From Halorubrum trapanicum (GTDB lineage Archaea; Halobacteriota; Halobacteria; Halobacteriales; Haloferacaceae): a DNA stretch of 64,000 nucleotides. The stretch spans positions 124,001 through 188,000 of the forward strand of contig NZ_AP017569.1 in the NCBI RefSeq assembly GCF_002355655.1, written 5' to 3'. Below are positions 43,381 to 52,123 of the stretch, in pieces (the first letter of the stretch is position 1; each line of letters starts with the position of its first letter). The position numbers were made by a program, and so were the translations under genes. The notes below the pieces were generated by a model, which was not told the origin of the DNA, searched no databases, and saw only the letters and a program-made list of their open reading frames with translations.

Positions 43381-44715
43381 ATGGCGACGTACCACATCGA
43401 AACCTACGGCTGCAGCTCGAACCGGGGAGAGAGCCGGGAGATCGAGCGCGCCCTCCGTGACGGGGGGCACCGCCCGGCCGACGGCCCCGAAGACGCGGAC
43501 GTCGCCATCCTCAACACCTGTACCGTCGTCGAGAAGACGGAACGGAACATGCTCCGCCGCGCCGAGGAGCTCGCGGAGACGACCGCGGAGCTGGTCGTCA
43601 CCGGCTGTATGGCGCTCGCGCAGGGCGAGATGTTCGCCGAGGCGGACGTCGACGCCGAGATCCTCCACTGGGACGAGGTCCCCTCCTACGTGCTCAACGG
43701 CGAGTGCCCGACGGTCACCCCCGACGCCGAGCCGGTCTTAGACGGCGTCGTCGGCATCCTCCCCATCGCCCGCGGCTGTATGAGCAACTGCTCGTACTGT
43801 ATCACCAAGTTCGCCACCGGCCGCGTCGACTCCCCGCCGGTCGAGGAGAACGTCGAGAAGGCCCGGGCGCTGGTCCACGCCGGCGCGAAGGAGATCCGCG
43901 TCACCGGACAGGACACGGGCGTGTACGGCTGGGACGAGGGGGAACGCAAGCTCCCCGAGCTGCTCGACCGGATCTGCGACATCGACGGCGAGTTTCGGGT
44001 CCGGCTGGGGATGGCGAACCCCGGCGGGATCCACGGGATCCACGAGGAGCTGGCGGACGTGTTCGCGGCGAACGAGGAGCTGTACGACTTCATCCACGCC
44101 CCCGTCCAGTCGGGGTCCGACGACGTGCTCGAAGACATGCGCCGCCAGCACCGCGTCGAGAAGTTCCGCGAGGTCGTCGAGACGTTCGACGAGCGGCTCG
44201 ACCACTGGACGCTCTCGACCGACTTCATCGTCGGCTTTCCCACCGAGAGCGAGGCCGACCACGAGCGGTCGATGGATCTCCTCGCCGAGGTCCGCCCCGA
44301 GAAGATCAACGTCACCCGCTTCTCGAAGCGCCCCGGCACCGACGCCGCCGACATGAAGGGGCTCGGCGGCACCGTCAAGAAGGAGCGCTCGAAGGCGATG
44401 TCCGAGCTGAAGATGGAGGTCGTCGGCGAGGCGTACGAGTCGATGGTCGGCGATCGGTTCGAGGCCCTCGTCGTCGAGGAGGGGACCGGCGACTCGGTGA
44501 AGTGCCGCGACGGCGCCTACCGACAGATCATCGTCCAGAACGCGACCGAACGCGGGGTCGACGTTGGGGACTTCCTCACCGTCGAGGTGACCGGGCACAA
44601 CACGGTGTACGCGTTCGGCGACCCGGTCGACGAGGCGCGTTCCGACGCCGGCGGCGTCGACGGCGACTCGGTCGAGCGCGACGACCGGCCCGAATCGACA
44701 GCGTCCTCGGCGTAA
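43381..44715 (+). CDS. tRNA t6A37 methylthiotransferase (MtaB/CDKAL1 type)
   Basis: This 444-residue radical-SAM enzyme converts t6A to ms2t6A at position 37 of ANN-decoding tRNAs. The N-terminal UPF0004 domain (YHIETYGCSSNRGESREIER, ILNTCTVVEKTE, VVTGCMAL) supplies three Cys for one cluster; the radical-SAM CxxxCxxC lies in ARGCMSNCSYCITKFATG. A C-terminal TRAM domain follows (FEALVVEEGTGDSVKCRDGA), with a Ser/Asp tail. Archaeal sequences group with eukaryotic CDKAL1. Confidence 0.93.
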   Translation: MATYHIETYGCSSNRGESREIERALRDGGHRPADGPEDADVAILNTCTVVEKTERNMLRRAEELAETTAELVVTGCMALAQGEMFAEADVDAEILHWDEVPSYVLNGECPTVTPDAEPVLDGVVGILPIARGCMSNCSYCITKFATGRVDSPPVEENVEKARALVHAGAKEIRVTGQDTGVYGWDEGERKLPELLDRICDIDGEFRVRLGMANPGGIHGIHEELADVFAANEELYDFIHAPVQSGSDDVLEDMRRQHRVEKFREVVETFDERLDHWTLSTDFIVGFPTESEADHERSMDLLAEVRPEKINVTRFSKRPGTDAADMKGLGGTVKKERSKAMSELKMEVVGEAYESMVGDRFEALVVEEGTGDSVKCRDGAYRQIIVQNATERGVDVGDFLTVEVTGHNTVYAFGDPVDEARSDAGGVDGDSVERDDRPESTASSA

Positions 44716-44759
44716 CGACCCGAGTCGCCCCGCCAGCTGGATTCCTCCTCCGCGCCCAC

Positions 44760-45929
44760 TCAGGCGGACTCGTCCGGCCGCTGTCCCGTCGTCCCGGAAT
44801 CGCTCGACTCCGATCCCCTTGACTTCGAACCCGCCCACTCCTCGGGCCCGGCGGCGTCCGGCACTCCGCCAGTGGCACCGTTCGATTCGGGCCGATCCGG
44901 GAGCCGGATCCGGACGACGGTGCCCCGCGGGTCGTTCTCCGCGAACTCGACCGTGCCGCCCGCCCGCGTGACCGTCCAGTATATCAGCCACAGCCCGAGT
45001 CCTTCGGTGTGTTCCAGCGGCGTCTCCTCGGCGTTTCGGAGCGTCTCTCGTTCGATCTCCGGGATCCCCCGTCCGGTGTCCGCGATCGAGAGTGTGGTCG
45101 CGTCGTCGTCCCGGCTCACGCGCACCGTGACCGTCACGTCGTCGTCGTTGTGTTCGATCGCGTTCCGCAGCGCCTCCTCGATCGCGAGCGGGAGCGACGG
45201 GTGCGCCCGGACGACGCAGCTGTCCGGGAGCTCCGTCCGGACGGCGACGCCGGGCGCCTCGGCGGTCAGCTCCGCCACTCGCTCCTCGACCACGGCGACG
45301 AGGTCGAACGACTGGCGCGACTCGGTCCGCCAGATCGACGCGATCCGGCGGGTCCGCTCGCTCGTCTCGACGAGGTCTTCGAGGTGGGTCCGAGCGATCG
45401 CCGCCCGCTCCGCGACCTCCGCGTCGTCCTCGACGGCCTCGATCCCGCCGAGGTAGCCGAGCGCGACCGACAGCTCGTTGCGGATGTTGTGGCGCAGCAC
45501 GCGGTCGTTGATCGAGAGCAGGGTGGCGAGCTCCTGCGCCTCGGCGAGCTGTTCGTCGGCCTTCACCGCGTACGGTCCCGCGCGGGACCCGACCGCCGCG
45601 CCGAGACTCGCGGCGAACGAGATCAGAAAGGAGAGCTTGAACGCGTGGTGTTCGAGCAGCCAGATGAGCCAGACGACGCCCGCGAGCGCGGCGAACGAGA
45701 GGGCGGTCAGGGCCGCGATCCGAACTGCCCGCCACCGGCCGGTCAGGGATATTCCCCAGTCCGGAAGGTCGTACACCGTGTAGAAGACGAAGCCGGAGAG
45801 TCCGACGATCAGCGCCGACTCGAGCAGCGAGCCCACGCCGCCCCCCTGAAGCGCCAGGTGTCCGGCGCCGAGGCCGGCACAGAGGACGCCGAGCGCGGCG
45901 AACCCGACGCGAGGGGTGAGGGAGGTCAT
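44760..45929 (-). CDS. Membrane-bound sensor histidine kinase
   Basis: This 389-residue kinase has about four N-terminal membrane segments (residues 5-125), a short linker, a HisKA-type H-box RVLRHNIRNELSVALGYL and an HATPase domain with N-box AIEEALRNAIEHN, G1 IADTGRGIPEIE and G2 EGLGLWLIYWTV. The phospho-acceptor is the His in LRHNIRNEL, a variant common in haloarchaea. A Ser/Gly-rich tail ends the protein. No response regulator is adjacent. It overlaps no neighbour and converges on the methylthiotransferase. Confidence 0.88.
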   Translation of the reverse strand: MTSLTPRVGFAALGVLCAGLGAGHLALQGGGVGSLLESALIVGLSGFVFYTVYDLPDWGISLTGRWRAVRIAALTALSFAALAGVVWLIWLLEHHAFKLSFLISFAASLGAAVGSRAGPYAVKADEQLAEAQELATLLSINDRVLRHNIRNELSVALGYLGGIEAVEDDAEVAERAAIARTHLEDLVETSERTRRIASIWRTESRQSFDLVAVVEERVAELTAEAPGVAVRTELPDSCVVRAHPSLPLAIEEALRNAIEHNDDDVTVTVRVSRDDDATTLSIADTGRGIPEIERETLRNAEETPLEHTEGLGLWLIYWTVTRAGGTVEFAENDPRGTVVRIRLPDRPESNGATGGVPDAAGPEEWAGSKSRGSESSDSGTTGQRPDESA

Positions 45930-45992
45930 CGGGCGCCGTACTCCTCCCCGACGTTTAGGACTTTCTCGGGAGACCGGCCGCGACGGACGGAA

Positions 45993-48101
45993 TCAATCCT
46001 CCTCGTAGATCAGCTCGACCTCGTCGGCGAACCGGTCCAAGATGTTCCGGCGCTTCTTCTTCATCGTCGGCGTGAGCAGGTCGTTGTCCTCGGTGAACTC
46101 CTCTTCGACGATCCGGAACCGCTTGATCTTCTCGTACGACTCGAACTCCTCGTTCACGCGGTCGACCTCCTCCTGAACCCGCTCGCGGACCCGGTCGTCG
46201 CGGCAGATCGCCGCGCGCTCGTCGGGCAGATCGATCCCCTCGTCGTCGGCCCACGCCGCGAGCCGCTCGAAGTTGGGCACGATGAGCGCGGAGACGAACT
46301 TCCGACCGTCGCCGAGGACGACGCACTGCTCGACGAACTCGTTGGCGGCGAACCGGTCCTCGATCGGCCCGGGCGCGACGTTCTTCCCCGTCGAGAGCAC
46401 GAGCAGCTGCTTGGCGCGCTCGCGGAAGGCGACGTAGCCGTCCGGCCGGAGCTGCACGATGTCGCCCGTGCGGAACCACGGCTCCGCGGCGGCCGCCGCC
46501 GCGTCTTCGGTCGCCTTGCCGTCGTCGTCCGCGTCGTCGGCTCCGTCCCCGTCGACGCCGACGCGCTCGTCGGGCGGGGTCCCGGCGGTGACGGCGTCGT
46601 CGGGGAGATCGTCCGCGTCGACGAACGCCTCCGCGGTCGCGTCCGGGCGGTTCCAGTAGCCGTCGGTCACCTGCGGACCGCGGACGAGCAGCTCGCCCAC
46701 GTCGCCGTCCAGGTCCGCGACCTCCTCGCCGACGACGGAGCCGTCGATCGCGATCTCGGTGTCGACGACCGGCGGGCCGATCGTGCCGACCTTCGGGGCC
46801 TCCGGCGGGTTGACGCTGATGACGGGCGAGGTCTCCGTGAGGCCGTACCCCTCCAGGATGGGCAGGTCCATCGCGTGGTACAGCGCGCACAGCTCGGCCG
46901 ACAGCGACCCGCCGCCCGAGATGAAGAAGTCGACGTTGCCGCCGATCGCGTCCCGGACCGACGAGAAGACGAGGCGGTCGGCGACCGCGCGCTTGGCGTC
47001 GAGCAGGGCCCCAGGGTCGTCGGCCTCGTGGTGGGCGCGCCCGACCTCGACCGCCCACTCGAAGATCCGCTCCTTCACCGGCGACTCGCTCGCCTGCTCG
47101 CGGATCGCGTCGTACAGCTTCTCGTAGACGCGCGGGACGCTGGTCGTCGTCGTCGGGCGCACGAGCCCGAAGTCCTCCCGGAGGGTGTCGGGGCTCTCCG
47201 CGTACGCGACCGTCGCGCCCGCGGCGAACATCATGTAGTGGCCCGCCATCCGCTCGAAGACGTGCGCGAGCGGGAGGAAGGAGAGGGTTGTCGTCTCCGC
47301 GGAGATGCCGGGCACGTCCGGGTCGCGGTCGGGTCGGTCCGCGAACCGGCGGTAACACTGCGAGACGTTGTCCCGGAAGTTGGCGTGCGTGAGCCGGACG
47401 CCCTTCGGCTTCCCGGTCGTGCCGGAGGTGTAGATGAGGCTGGCGAGGTCGTCGACGTCATTCGCGTTGATCCACGACTCGTACGTCGCCTCGTCGAACG
47501 CGGCGGCGCCGCGCTCGTGGACCTCGCCGAGAGTGTACACGTCGTCGGCCGCCCCGGCGGCGCCGTCGCCGGGCTCGGCGTCCGCGGCGATCTCGTCGAA
47601 CGTCACGACCGCGTCGAGGTCGTGGTCGAGGTCGTCGCGCACCGCGAGGACCTCGTCGAGCATCTCGCGGCTCTCGGCGACGACGACGGTCGCCTCCGGG
47701 TCCTCCAGCAGGTAGCGCAGCTGCCCCGGCGACGACGAGGCGTACACGGTCGTCACGACGGCGCCCGCGGCCAGCGCCGCGAAGTCGGTCTGGGCCCACT
47801 CCATGCGCGTCTGCGAGTACATCGCCACCCGCGTGTCGCCGTCGACGCCGAGCTCGCGGAACCCGGCCGCGAGGTTCCGGACGATCCCGCGCATCTCGGC
47901 GTACGTCAGGTCGGCGTACTCGCCCGCGGGCGCCCGCGGAACGACCCCGGCGGCGACGAGCGACCGGTCGTGGATTCCCCCCTTGTACCGCTGCGCGATC
48001 CGGTCAGCGTGTCGCTCCGCGGTGCGTTCGAACATCTCGGAGAGCGTCTCTCGGGCGACCGCGTCGTCCGTGAACGCCCGTTCCGCCGCTTGCCAACTCA
48101 T
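45993..48101 (-). CDS. AMP-dependent long-chain acyl-CoA synthetase
   Basis: This 702-residue adenylate-forming enzyme activates a fatty acid with ATP and CoA. The P-loop is LIYTSGTTGKPKGVRLTH; further motifs are ISGGGSLSAELCALYHAMD, EGYGLTETSPVISVN and FRTGDIVQLRPDGYVAFRER. It has an FAA1-like N-terminus and a low-complexity Asp/Ala insertion of about 45 residues near residue 520. Chain length cannot be read from the sequence. A TTGTTTATGA box lies about 30 bases before ATG 48101. Confidence 0.9.
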   Translation of the reverse strand: MSWQAAERAFTDDAVARETLSEMFERTAERHADRIAQRYKGGIHDRSLVAAGVVPRAPAGEYADLTYAEMRGIVRNLAAGFRELGVDGDTRVAMYSQTRMEWAQTDFAALAAGAVVTTVYASSSPGQLRYLLEDPEATVVVAESREMLDEVLAVRDDLDHDLDAVVTFDEIAADAEPGDGAAGAADDVYTLGEVHERGAAAFDEATYESWINANDVDDLASLIYTSGTTGKPKGVRLTHANFRDNVSQCYRRFADRPDRDPDVPGISAETTTLSFLPLAHVFERMAGHYMMFAAGATVAYAESPDTLREDFGLVRPTTTTSVPRVYEKLYDAIREQASESPVKERIFEWAVEVGRAHHEADDPGALLDAKRAVADRLVFSSVRDAIGGNVDFFISGGGSLSAELCALYHAMDLPILEGYGLTETSPVISVNPPEAPKVGTIGPPVVDTEIAIDGSVVGEEVADLDGDVGELLVRGPQVTDGYWNRPDATAEAFVDADDLPDDAVTAGTPPDERVGVDGDGADDADDDGKATEDAAAAAAEPWFRTGDIVQLRPDGYVAFRERAKQLLVLSTGKNVAPGPIEDRFAANEFVEQCVVLGDGRKFVSALIVPNFERLAAWADDEGIDLPDERAAICRDDRVRERVQEEVDRVNEEFESYEKIKRFRIVEEEFTEDNDLLTPTMKKKRRNILDRFADEVELIYEED

Positions 48102-48197
48102 ACACGCTCACTCCCGCCCTACCTTCATAAACAATCCGGTAGTTTTGAGTTTCCCTTCGCACGGAGGGGCGTCGGGCGGTCAGGAAATGGGGTGCGG

Positions 48198-49184
48198 TCA
48201 GCGGCCGCCGGCGATCCGCGTGCCGACGCGGTCTCTGTCCGCGCGGATCCCGTCGGCGACCTCCGCGACCTGCGCGAGGACCGGGTAGCGCGGACCGTCG
48301 ACGGAGCCGTAGAGGTAGTCGTAAAACGGGCGCTCGCGGTCCTCGTCGAGCGCCGTTCCGGGGGTCAGCGGCGGGTCGTCGAGCGAGCGCTGTCGATCGG
48401 CGGCGAGGTCGTCGCACTCCCGTTCGAGCTCCGACAGCCGGTTCCAGACGTCGATCGCCGCGTCGGTCTCGCGGCCGGACCGGATCCCCTCCAAGTGACC
48501 GATCAGCCGGCGGCGGCGGCGGTCGATCGACGATAGCGTCGCCTCTCGGTCGCCCAGCTCGTCGATCTCTTCGCCTATCGCGTCGGCGAGCCGTTCGCGC
48601 GCCCTGGCGGCGCGGCGACTTCGGTCGACGAGCGCCGACCGCGCGCCGCTCGACAGCCCGCCGTCGGACGCCAACGCGGTCGCGGTGTCCGGTCCGAGCT
48701 CCGCGGCCAGGCTCTCCGCGGCCGACTCGTCGTACTCGGCCCGGTAGTGGGGCAGCGACAACACGGTGTCGTGGTACGCGGACATCACCCGTCTGAGCGT
48801 GGCGTTGTCTGCGGCCGTCCCGTCCCCGGGACGTCGTCCGCCGCCGGGGCCGTCGAGTCCGCGGAGCGCGCCGGCGGGCACGCCGGACGGCGTCGCGTCC
48901 GTCGCGACGGAGACGGTGTCGATCTGCGCGACCCGATCGGCGAACGACTCGAACGCGTCCCGCTCGTCGAGGACGCGGCGTCGCTCGCGCCGGCAGGCCG
49001 ACTCGGCGTCGCGGACGTACGCGAACGCGAGCAGCGCGAGCACGCCGATCAGCGCGACCGCCGTGATCACTCCCGGCTCGGTCGCAACCGCCCACAGCTC
49101 GCACACGCCGCTCGCGCAGTTCGCACCCGTCACCCCCTGATCTGGAATCTGAAAGACCGCCGTCGAACCCGGATGAACGCTCAT
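48198..49184 (-). CDS. Haloarchaeal membrane-anchored helical protein, function unknown
   Basis: This 328-residue protein has a short N-terminus with two Cys (NCASGVCEL), one membrane span near residues 36-58 (VITAVALIGVLALLAFAYV), and then about 260 residues rich in Arg, Asp and Glu with helical, partly coiled-coil character (RRRRRLIGHLEGIRS, WNRLSELERECDDLAADRQR). I recognise no characterised family. ATG 49184 (MSVHPGST) is chosen; another ATG five codons upstream is possible. Confidence 0.75.
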   Translation of the reverse strand: MSVHPGSTAVFQIPDQGVTGANCASGVCELWAVATEPGVITAVALIGVLALLAFAYVRDAESACRRERRRVLDERDAFESFADRVAQIDTVSVATDATPSGVPAGALRGLDGPGGGRRPGDGTAADNATLRRVMSAYHDTVLSLPHYRAEYDESAAESLAAELGPDTATALASDGGLSSGARSALVDRSRRAARARERLADAIGEEIDELGDREATLSSIDRRRRRLIGHLEGIRSGRETDAAIDVWNRLSELERECDDLAADRQRSLDDPPLTPGTALDEDRERPFYDYLYGSVDGPRYPVLAQVAEVADGIRADRDRVGTRIAGGR

Positions 49185-49295
49185 TGTATCCGTTAACACG
49201 GTACACGCACAAAGCGCTTTGGGCCGTTCGGCGGCGCTCGGCGGGGTATGGGGACGTTCAGCGGAGGGCGCTCGGGTCTCGCTCGGCTCTCGGCG

Positions 49296-50138
49296 TCAGT
49301 CGCGGACGCCGTCGTCGGTGATCACGGTGTCGATCATCCCGATCGGGGTCGCGTCGTAGCTGGGGTTCTCGATCTCGACGTCCTCGACCGGCTCGCGCAT
49401 CACCTCGACGGCGTCGCGGAACTCGTTCTCGAAGCGGAACTCCTCGATGGTCTTCGCGCCCGAGCCGACCGCGGTGACGGGGACGCCGAGCTCGCGGGCG
49501 GTGACGACGAGGGGGAAAGTGCCGATCCGGTTGTAGTAGGTCCCGCCGGTGATACAGGTGATCCCGAGCAGGACGCGGTCGCAGTCGCGGAGCGCGTACC
49601 CCATCGCGCTGTCGACGACCATCCGCGTCTCGACGCGGGACATCCCCGCGAGGACGCGCGCGGTCTTCCGGCCCAGCGTCCGCGGGCGCGCCTCGGTGAC
49701 GTAGACGGTGAGGTGCGCGCCGTCGCGCGCGGCGTTCTCGATCGCCTCCAGCACCGTCGTCGAGTAGTCGTGGACGAGCAGCGTGTCGCCGTCCTCGATG
49801 CGCTCGGCGGCGTTGGCGGCCGCCTCGCCCTTCGCCGTCTCGATGTCGTCGACGACGCGGGCGATCACGTCCTCCAAGAGCTGCTTCGCGCCCTCGACGC
49901 TCGTCGCCTCGCCGACGATGGAGCGTTCCACGTCGCGCATCGCGTTGTGGAGCGCGGCGTGAGAGGGGTTCGACCGGCGCAACACGCCCGCGTTGTGTTC
50001 GAGGTCGCGCTCGAACTCGTCGACGGTCACGTACTCGCGGTCCAGCAGGTCCGCGAGCGACCGCGTCGCCTTCACGGCCACCGCCGACGTGCTGTGGGTC
50101 CGCATCGCCCGTATCTCGGCGACGGTCTCGTCGATCAT
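49296..50138 (-). CDS. eIF-2B-like / ribose 1,5-bisphosphate isomerase family protein
   Basis: This 280-residue protein is of the eIF-2B alpha/beta/delta superfamily: MIDETVAEIRAMRTHSTSAV, LVHDYSTTVLEAIENAARDG, VYVTEARPRTLGRKTARVLA, GITCITGGTYYNRIGTFPL and FENEFRDAVEVMREPVEDVE. In Thermococcus this type isomerises ribose 1,5-bisphosphate to ribulose 1,5-bisphosphate in AMP degradation; in haloarchaea it is often called translation initiation factor. The isomerase role is more likely for an archaeal single-subunit form, but neither AMP phosphorylase nor RuBisCO is in the window. Confidence 0.82.
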   Translation of the reverse strand: MIDETVAEIRAMRTHSTSAVAVKATRSLADLLDREYVTVDEFERDLEHNAGVLRRSNPSHAALHNAMRDVERSIVGEATSVEGAKQLLEDVIARVVDDIETAKGEAAANAAERIEDGDTLLVHDYSTTVLEAIENAARDGAHLTVYVTEARPRTLGRKTARVLAGMSRVETRMVVDSAMGYALRDCDRVLLGITCITGGTYYNRIGTFPLVVTARELGVPVTAVGSGAKTIEEFRFENEFRDAVEVMREPVEDVEIENPSYDATPIGMIDTVITDDGVRD

Positions 50139-50196
50139 GCCCGAACGGTCGACCGCGCCGGTAAAAGGGGTTCCGGGGGAAAGCGGGCGGGGAAAA

Positions 50197-51102
50197 CTAT
50201 CCGAGACCGATCCGGTCGACCGCGCGCGGCAGACACCCCTCTCCGGGTTCGACGTACGAGTAATGGTCCGCGACCAGATCGGTGACGTCGACGTCCGCGT
50301 AGCCCGCCGGCGCGGTCGCACCCTCGGCGAGCCCGCCGTGCCCGACCGCTCGCGTTCGGTCCGACGCGCGGTACACCCAGCCGAGGACGCGGTCGTTCCG
50401 GCTGTGGAAGTTGTATAGGGGCGCGTCGAGCGCCGCGATCGCCGGACCGTACCGCCCGTCGATCCCGGCGCTGTCGTGCGGGATCGCGCTGCCGAACAGC
50501 GACGCCGACGCGAGGGCGTCCGTCCGCCCGCGGTCCGCGAGTTCGCGGAGCATCTCCCCCGTCACGCGGGCGCCGAGCGAGTGGGCGAACAGGTGGACCG
50601 GCCGGCCGTCGTCGTCCGCCCACGCCGTCAGCCAGTCGGCGAGCGGGACGGCGTTGGCGTCGGCGGTCTCCTTCGCCGGCTCCCAGTCGACGTTCGACGC
50701 CCACGAGTAGCCGATGACGGGGGGAGCGTCGGCCTCTCCGCCGGACTCCGTCGCCGCGTCGAGGCCGAGACGAGCGGTGTACGTCAGGTCGCGGGCCGAC
50801 TCGGCGTCCGCGCCGAGCCCGTGGACGAACAGGACCACGGAGTCGGCCCCGTCGAACGCCCACGACCCCGACCGCTCCGTCGGGTCGTCGGCGTCGAGGC
50901 GCCCGCGGGTCGAGACCATCGGCTGCGTCTCGGGCGCCTCGTACCCGCCGGCGTCGCCGTCGAGCGCGTTCGCGACGTAGAGGCCGCCGCCCCCGAGGAG
51001 GCCGATTCCGCCCGCGGCGCCGTAGAGGAGCCGTCGTCGGGTGACGAGCCGGGAGGGGTCGTCCGATGCGTCCGAGCCGTCAGCGGGGGTATCGGATGAG
51101 AT
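50197..51102 (-). CDS. Tat-type alpha/beta hydrolase with unresolved start
   Basis: The protein has VTRRRLLYGAAGGIGLLGG, a twin-Arg motif and hydrophobic span, followed by an alpha/beta hydrolase: VVLFVHGLGADAESARDL (oxyanion strand), HLFAHSLGARVTGEML (nucleophile elbow, Ser in HSLGA) and a C-terminal DHYSYVEPG with the probable His. It is likely an exported or membrane-held esterase of unknown substrate. No ATG, GTG or TTG occurs in frame between the TATA box (51154-51161) and the twin-Arg motif; the end given here is an ATC (51100-51102) at the position where an ATG would give a normal N-terminus. The first in-frame ATG, 50919, would delete the signal. Confidence 0.75.
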   Translation of the reverse strand: MSSDTPADGSDASDDPSRLVTRRRLLYGAAGGIGLLGGGGLYVANALDGDAGGYEAPETQPMVSTRGRLDADDPTERSGSWAFDGADSVVLFVHGLGADAESARDLTYTARLGLDAATESGGEADAPPVIGYSWASNVDWEPAKETADANAVPLADWLTAWADDDGRPVHLFAHSLGARVTGEMLRELADRGRTDALASASLFGSAIPHDSAGIDGRYGPAIAALDAPLYNFHSRNDRVLGWVYRASDRTRAVGHGGLAEGATAPAGYADVDVTDLVADHYSYVEPGEGCLPRAVDRIGLG

Positions 51103-51153
51103 GTCGGATCGTCGCGCCGGACGATCAAATAGCTGACGCGCCGGCGACGGCTG

Positions 51154-51161
51154 TTTATAAA
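51154..51161. promoter_or_regulatory. Palindromic TATA box between divergent genes
   Basis: TTTATAAA is its own reverse complement and sits 20-27 bases before ATG 51181 on the right and about 55 bases before the putative hydrolase N-terminus on the left. It could serve both directions. Confidence 0.6.
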
Positions 51162-51180
51162 TGGATACCGTACGAGGCGT

Positions 51181-51660
51181 ATGAGCTACCCGGTCACGTA
51201 CTACTGTCCGCACTGCGGGACGCTCGTCGCGCTCGAACGCGAGGGGTATCTCGCGGACAAGTCGGTGACGCCGTACCCGCTGGAGGGGTGGACGTACGTC
51301 GCGCCCGCGGAGCCGTTCGACGCGGAGGAGGGTGAGAACGATGATACTGCCGTTGAAGCCGACGGCGTCCGGTTCGTCTGCGGCGAGAGCGACGGCGTCG
51401 AATGGGACCCGCACGACGGGGTTCGGGGGTCCGATGTCGGCGGCGACGAACCGTACCGGGAACCCGACAGCGAGGGCGTCGGCTGCGGCGAGCCGTTCTA
51501 CCTCTCGTTCGTTCGCTTCGAGGAGGGGCGGGAGATCGACCCGCGGGCGGAGTCGGAGCCCGTCGAGATCAATCCCGACCCGCGGCCGAGCGGTCCCCGC
51601 GGTCCGCCCGGCCCCGGCGAGGCCGGCGGGCCCGGCGACTCCGACGGCGGCTTCTGGTGA
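51181..51660 (+). CDS. Zinc-ribbon-like haloarchaeal protein
   Basis: This 159-residue acidic protein begins SYPVTYYCPHCGTLVALERE with a CPHC knuckle; later Cys at VRFVCGESD and GVGCGEPFY may complete a metal site. The C-terminal 35 residues are Pro/Gly/Asp-rich and probably disordered. Function is unknown. It is divergent from the Tat hydrolase. Confidence 0.75.
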   Translation: MSYPVTYYCPHCGTLVALEREGYLADKSVTPYPLEGWTYVAPAEPFDAEEGENDDTAVEADGVRFVCGESDGVEWDPHDGVRGSDVGGDEPYREPDSEGVGCGEPFYLSFVRFEEGREIDPRAESEPVEINPDPRPSGPRGPPGPGEAGGPGDSDGGFW

Positions 51661-51740
51661 GCGGTCGGAGCGACTCGCTTTCGGACGCCGACGCCCGTCA
51701 CGCCGGAAAATACTTCAATTTAAACGTAGAACTGCCGCGT

Positions 51741-51953
51741 ATGCCCGGCAGCCGATCGAACTCCCCGCTCGGGAGGGTCGTCGGCGCGGCCGTCGCCCTC
51801 CTCGCGGTCGCCCTCCTCGCGCTGGACCGCTGGACAGACCTGTCCGTCCCGTACGGCTACGACTCCGGCAGCACCGCGCTGTTCCTCGTCGGGGCGGCCG
51901 CCGCCGTCCTCGCCGTCGCGCTCGGCGGCTACCGGTACTTATCCGGTGAGTAA
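51741..51953 (+). CDS. Small two-helix membrane protein
   Basis: This 70-residue protein has two hydrophobic segments, VVGAAVALLAVALLALD (residues 13-29) and STALFLVGAAAAVLAVALGG (about 44-63), and a short charged tail. No family is recognised. CAATTTAAACG (51717-51727) lies about 20 bases upstream as a possible TATA region. Confidence 0.75.
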   Translation: MPGSRSNSPLGRVVGAAVALLAVALLALDRWTDLSVPYGYDSGSTALFLVGAAAAVLAVALGGYRYLSGE

Positions 51954-52123
51954 CGGCCGTCTGAGCTGTCGGGGCGGTCCGGCAGTCCGGCGTCGATCTC
52001 GGTGACTTCGTATTTATAAGTAGTTGCCATTGAACTGAGAGCGACGCTCTTCGCATCGCGAGGTTATTTTTAAATACTCGTCGGCAGATCGAGGGCGAAC
52101 ACCGCGAAAGTCTCTGCCGCTTC
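51954..52123. other. Intergenic stretch with TATA-like boxes and a partial element end
   Basis: TTTATAAG at 52013-52020 and TATTTTTAAATAC at 52065-52077 are present. Bases 52082-52112 closely match the left end of copy D (52140-52170), so a second, truncated left end lies beside the full element, as also seen next to copy A. No ORF is apparent. Confidence 0.7.

Noticed and set aside
45009-48536. Very long open frame on the + strand (about 1175 codons)
   Set aside because: It runs opposite the kinase and acyl-CoA ligase genes and its translation is Arg/Val/Asp-rich without motifs; high GC removes stop codons from antisense frames.
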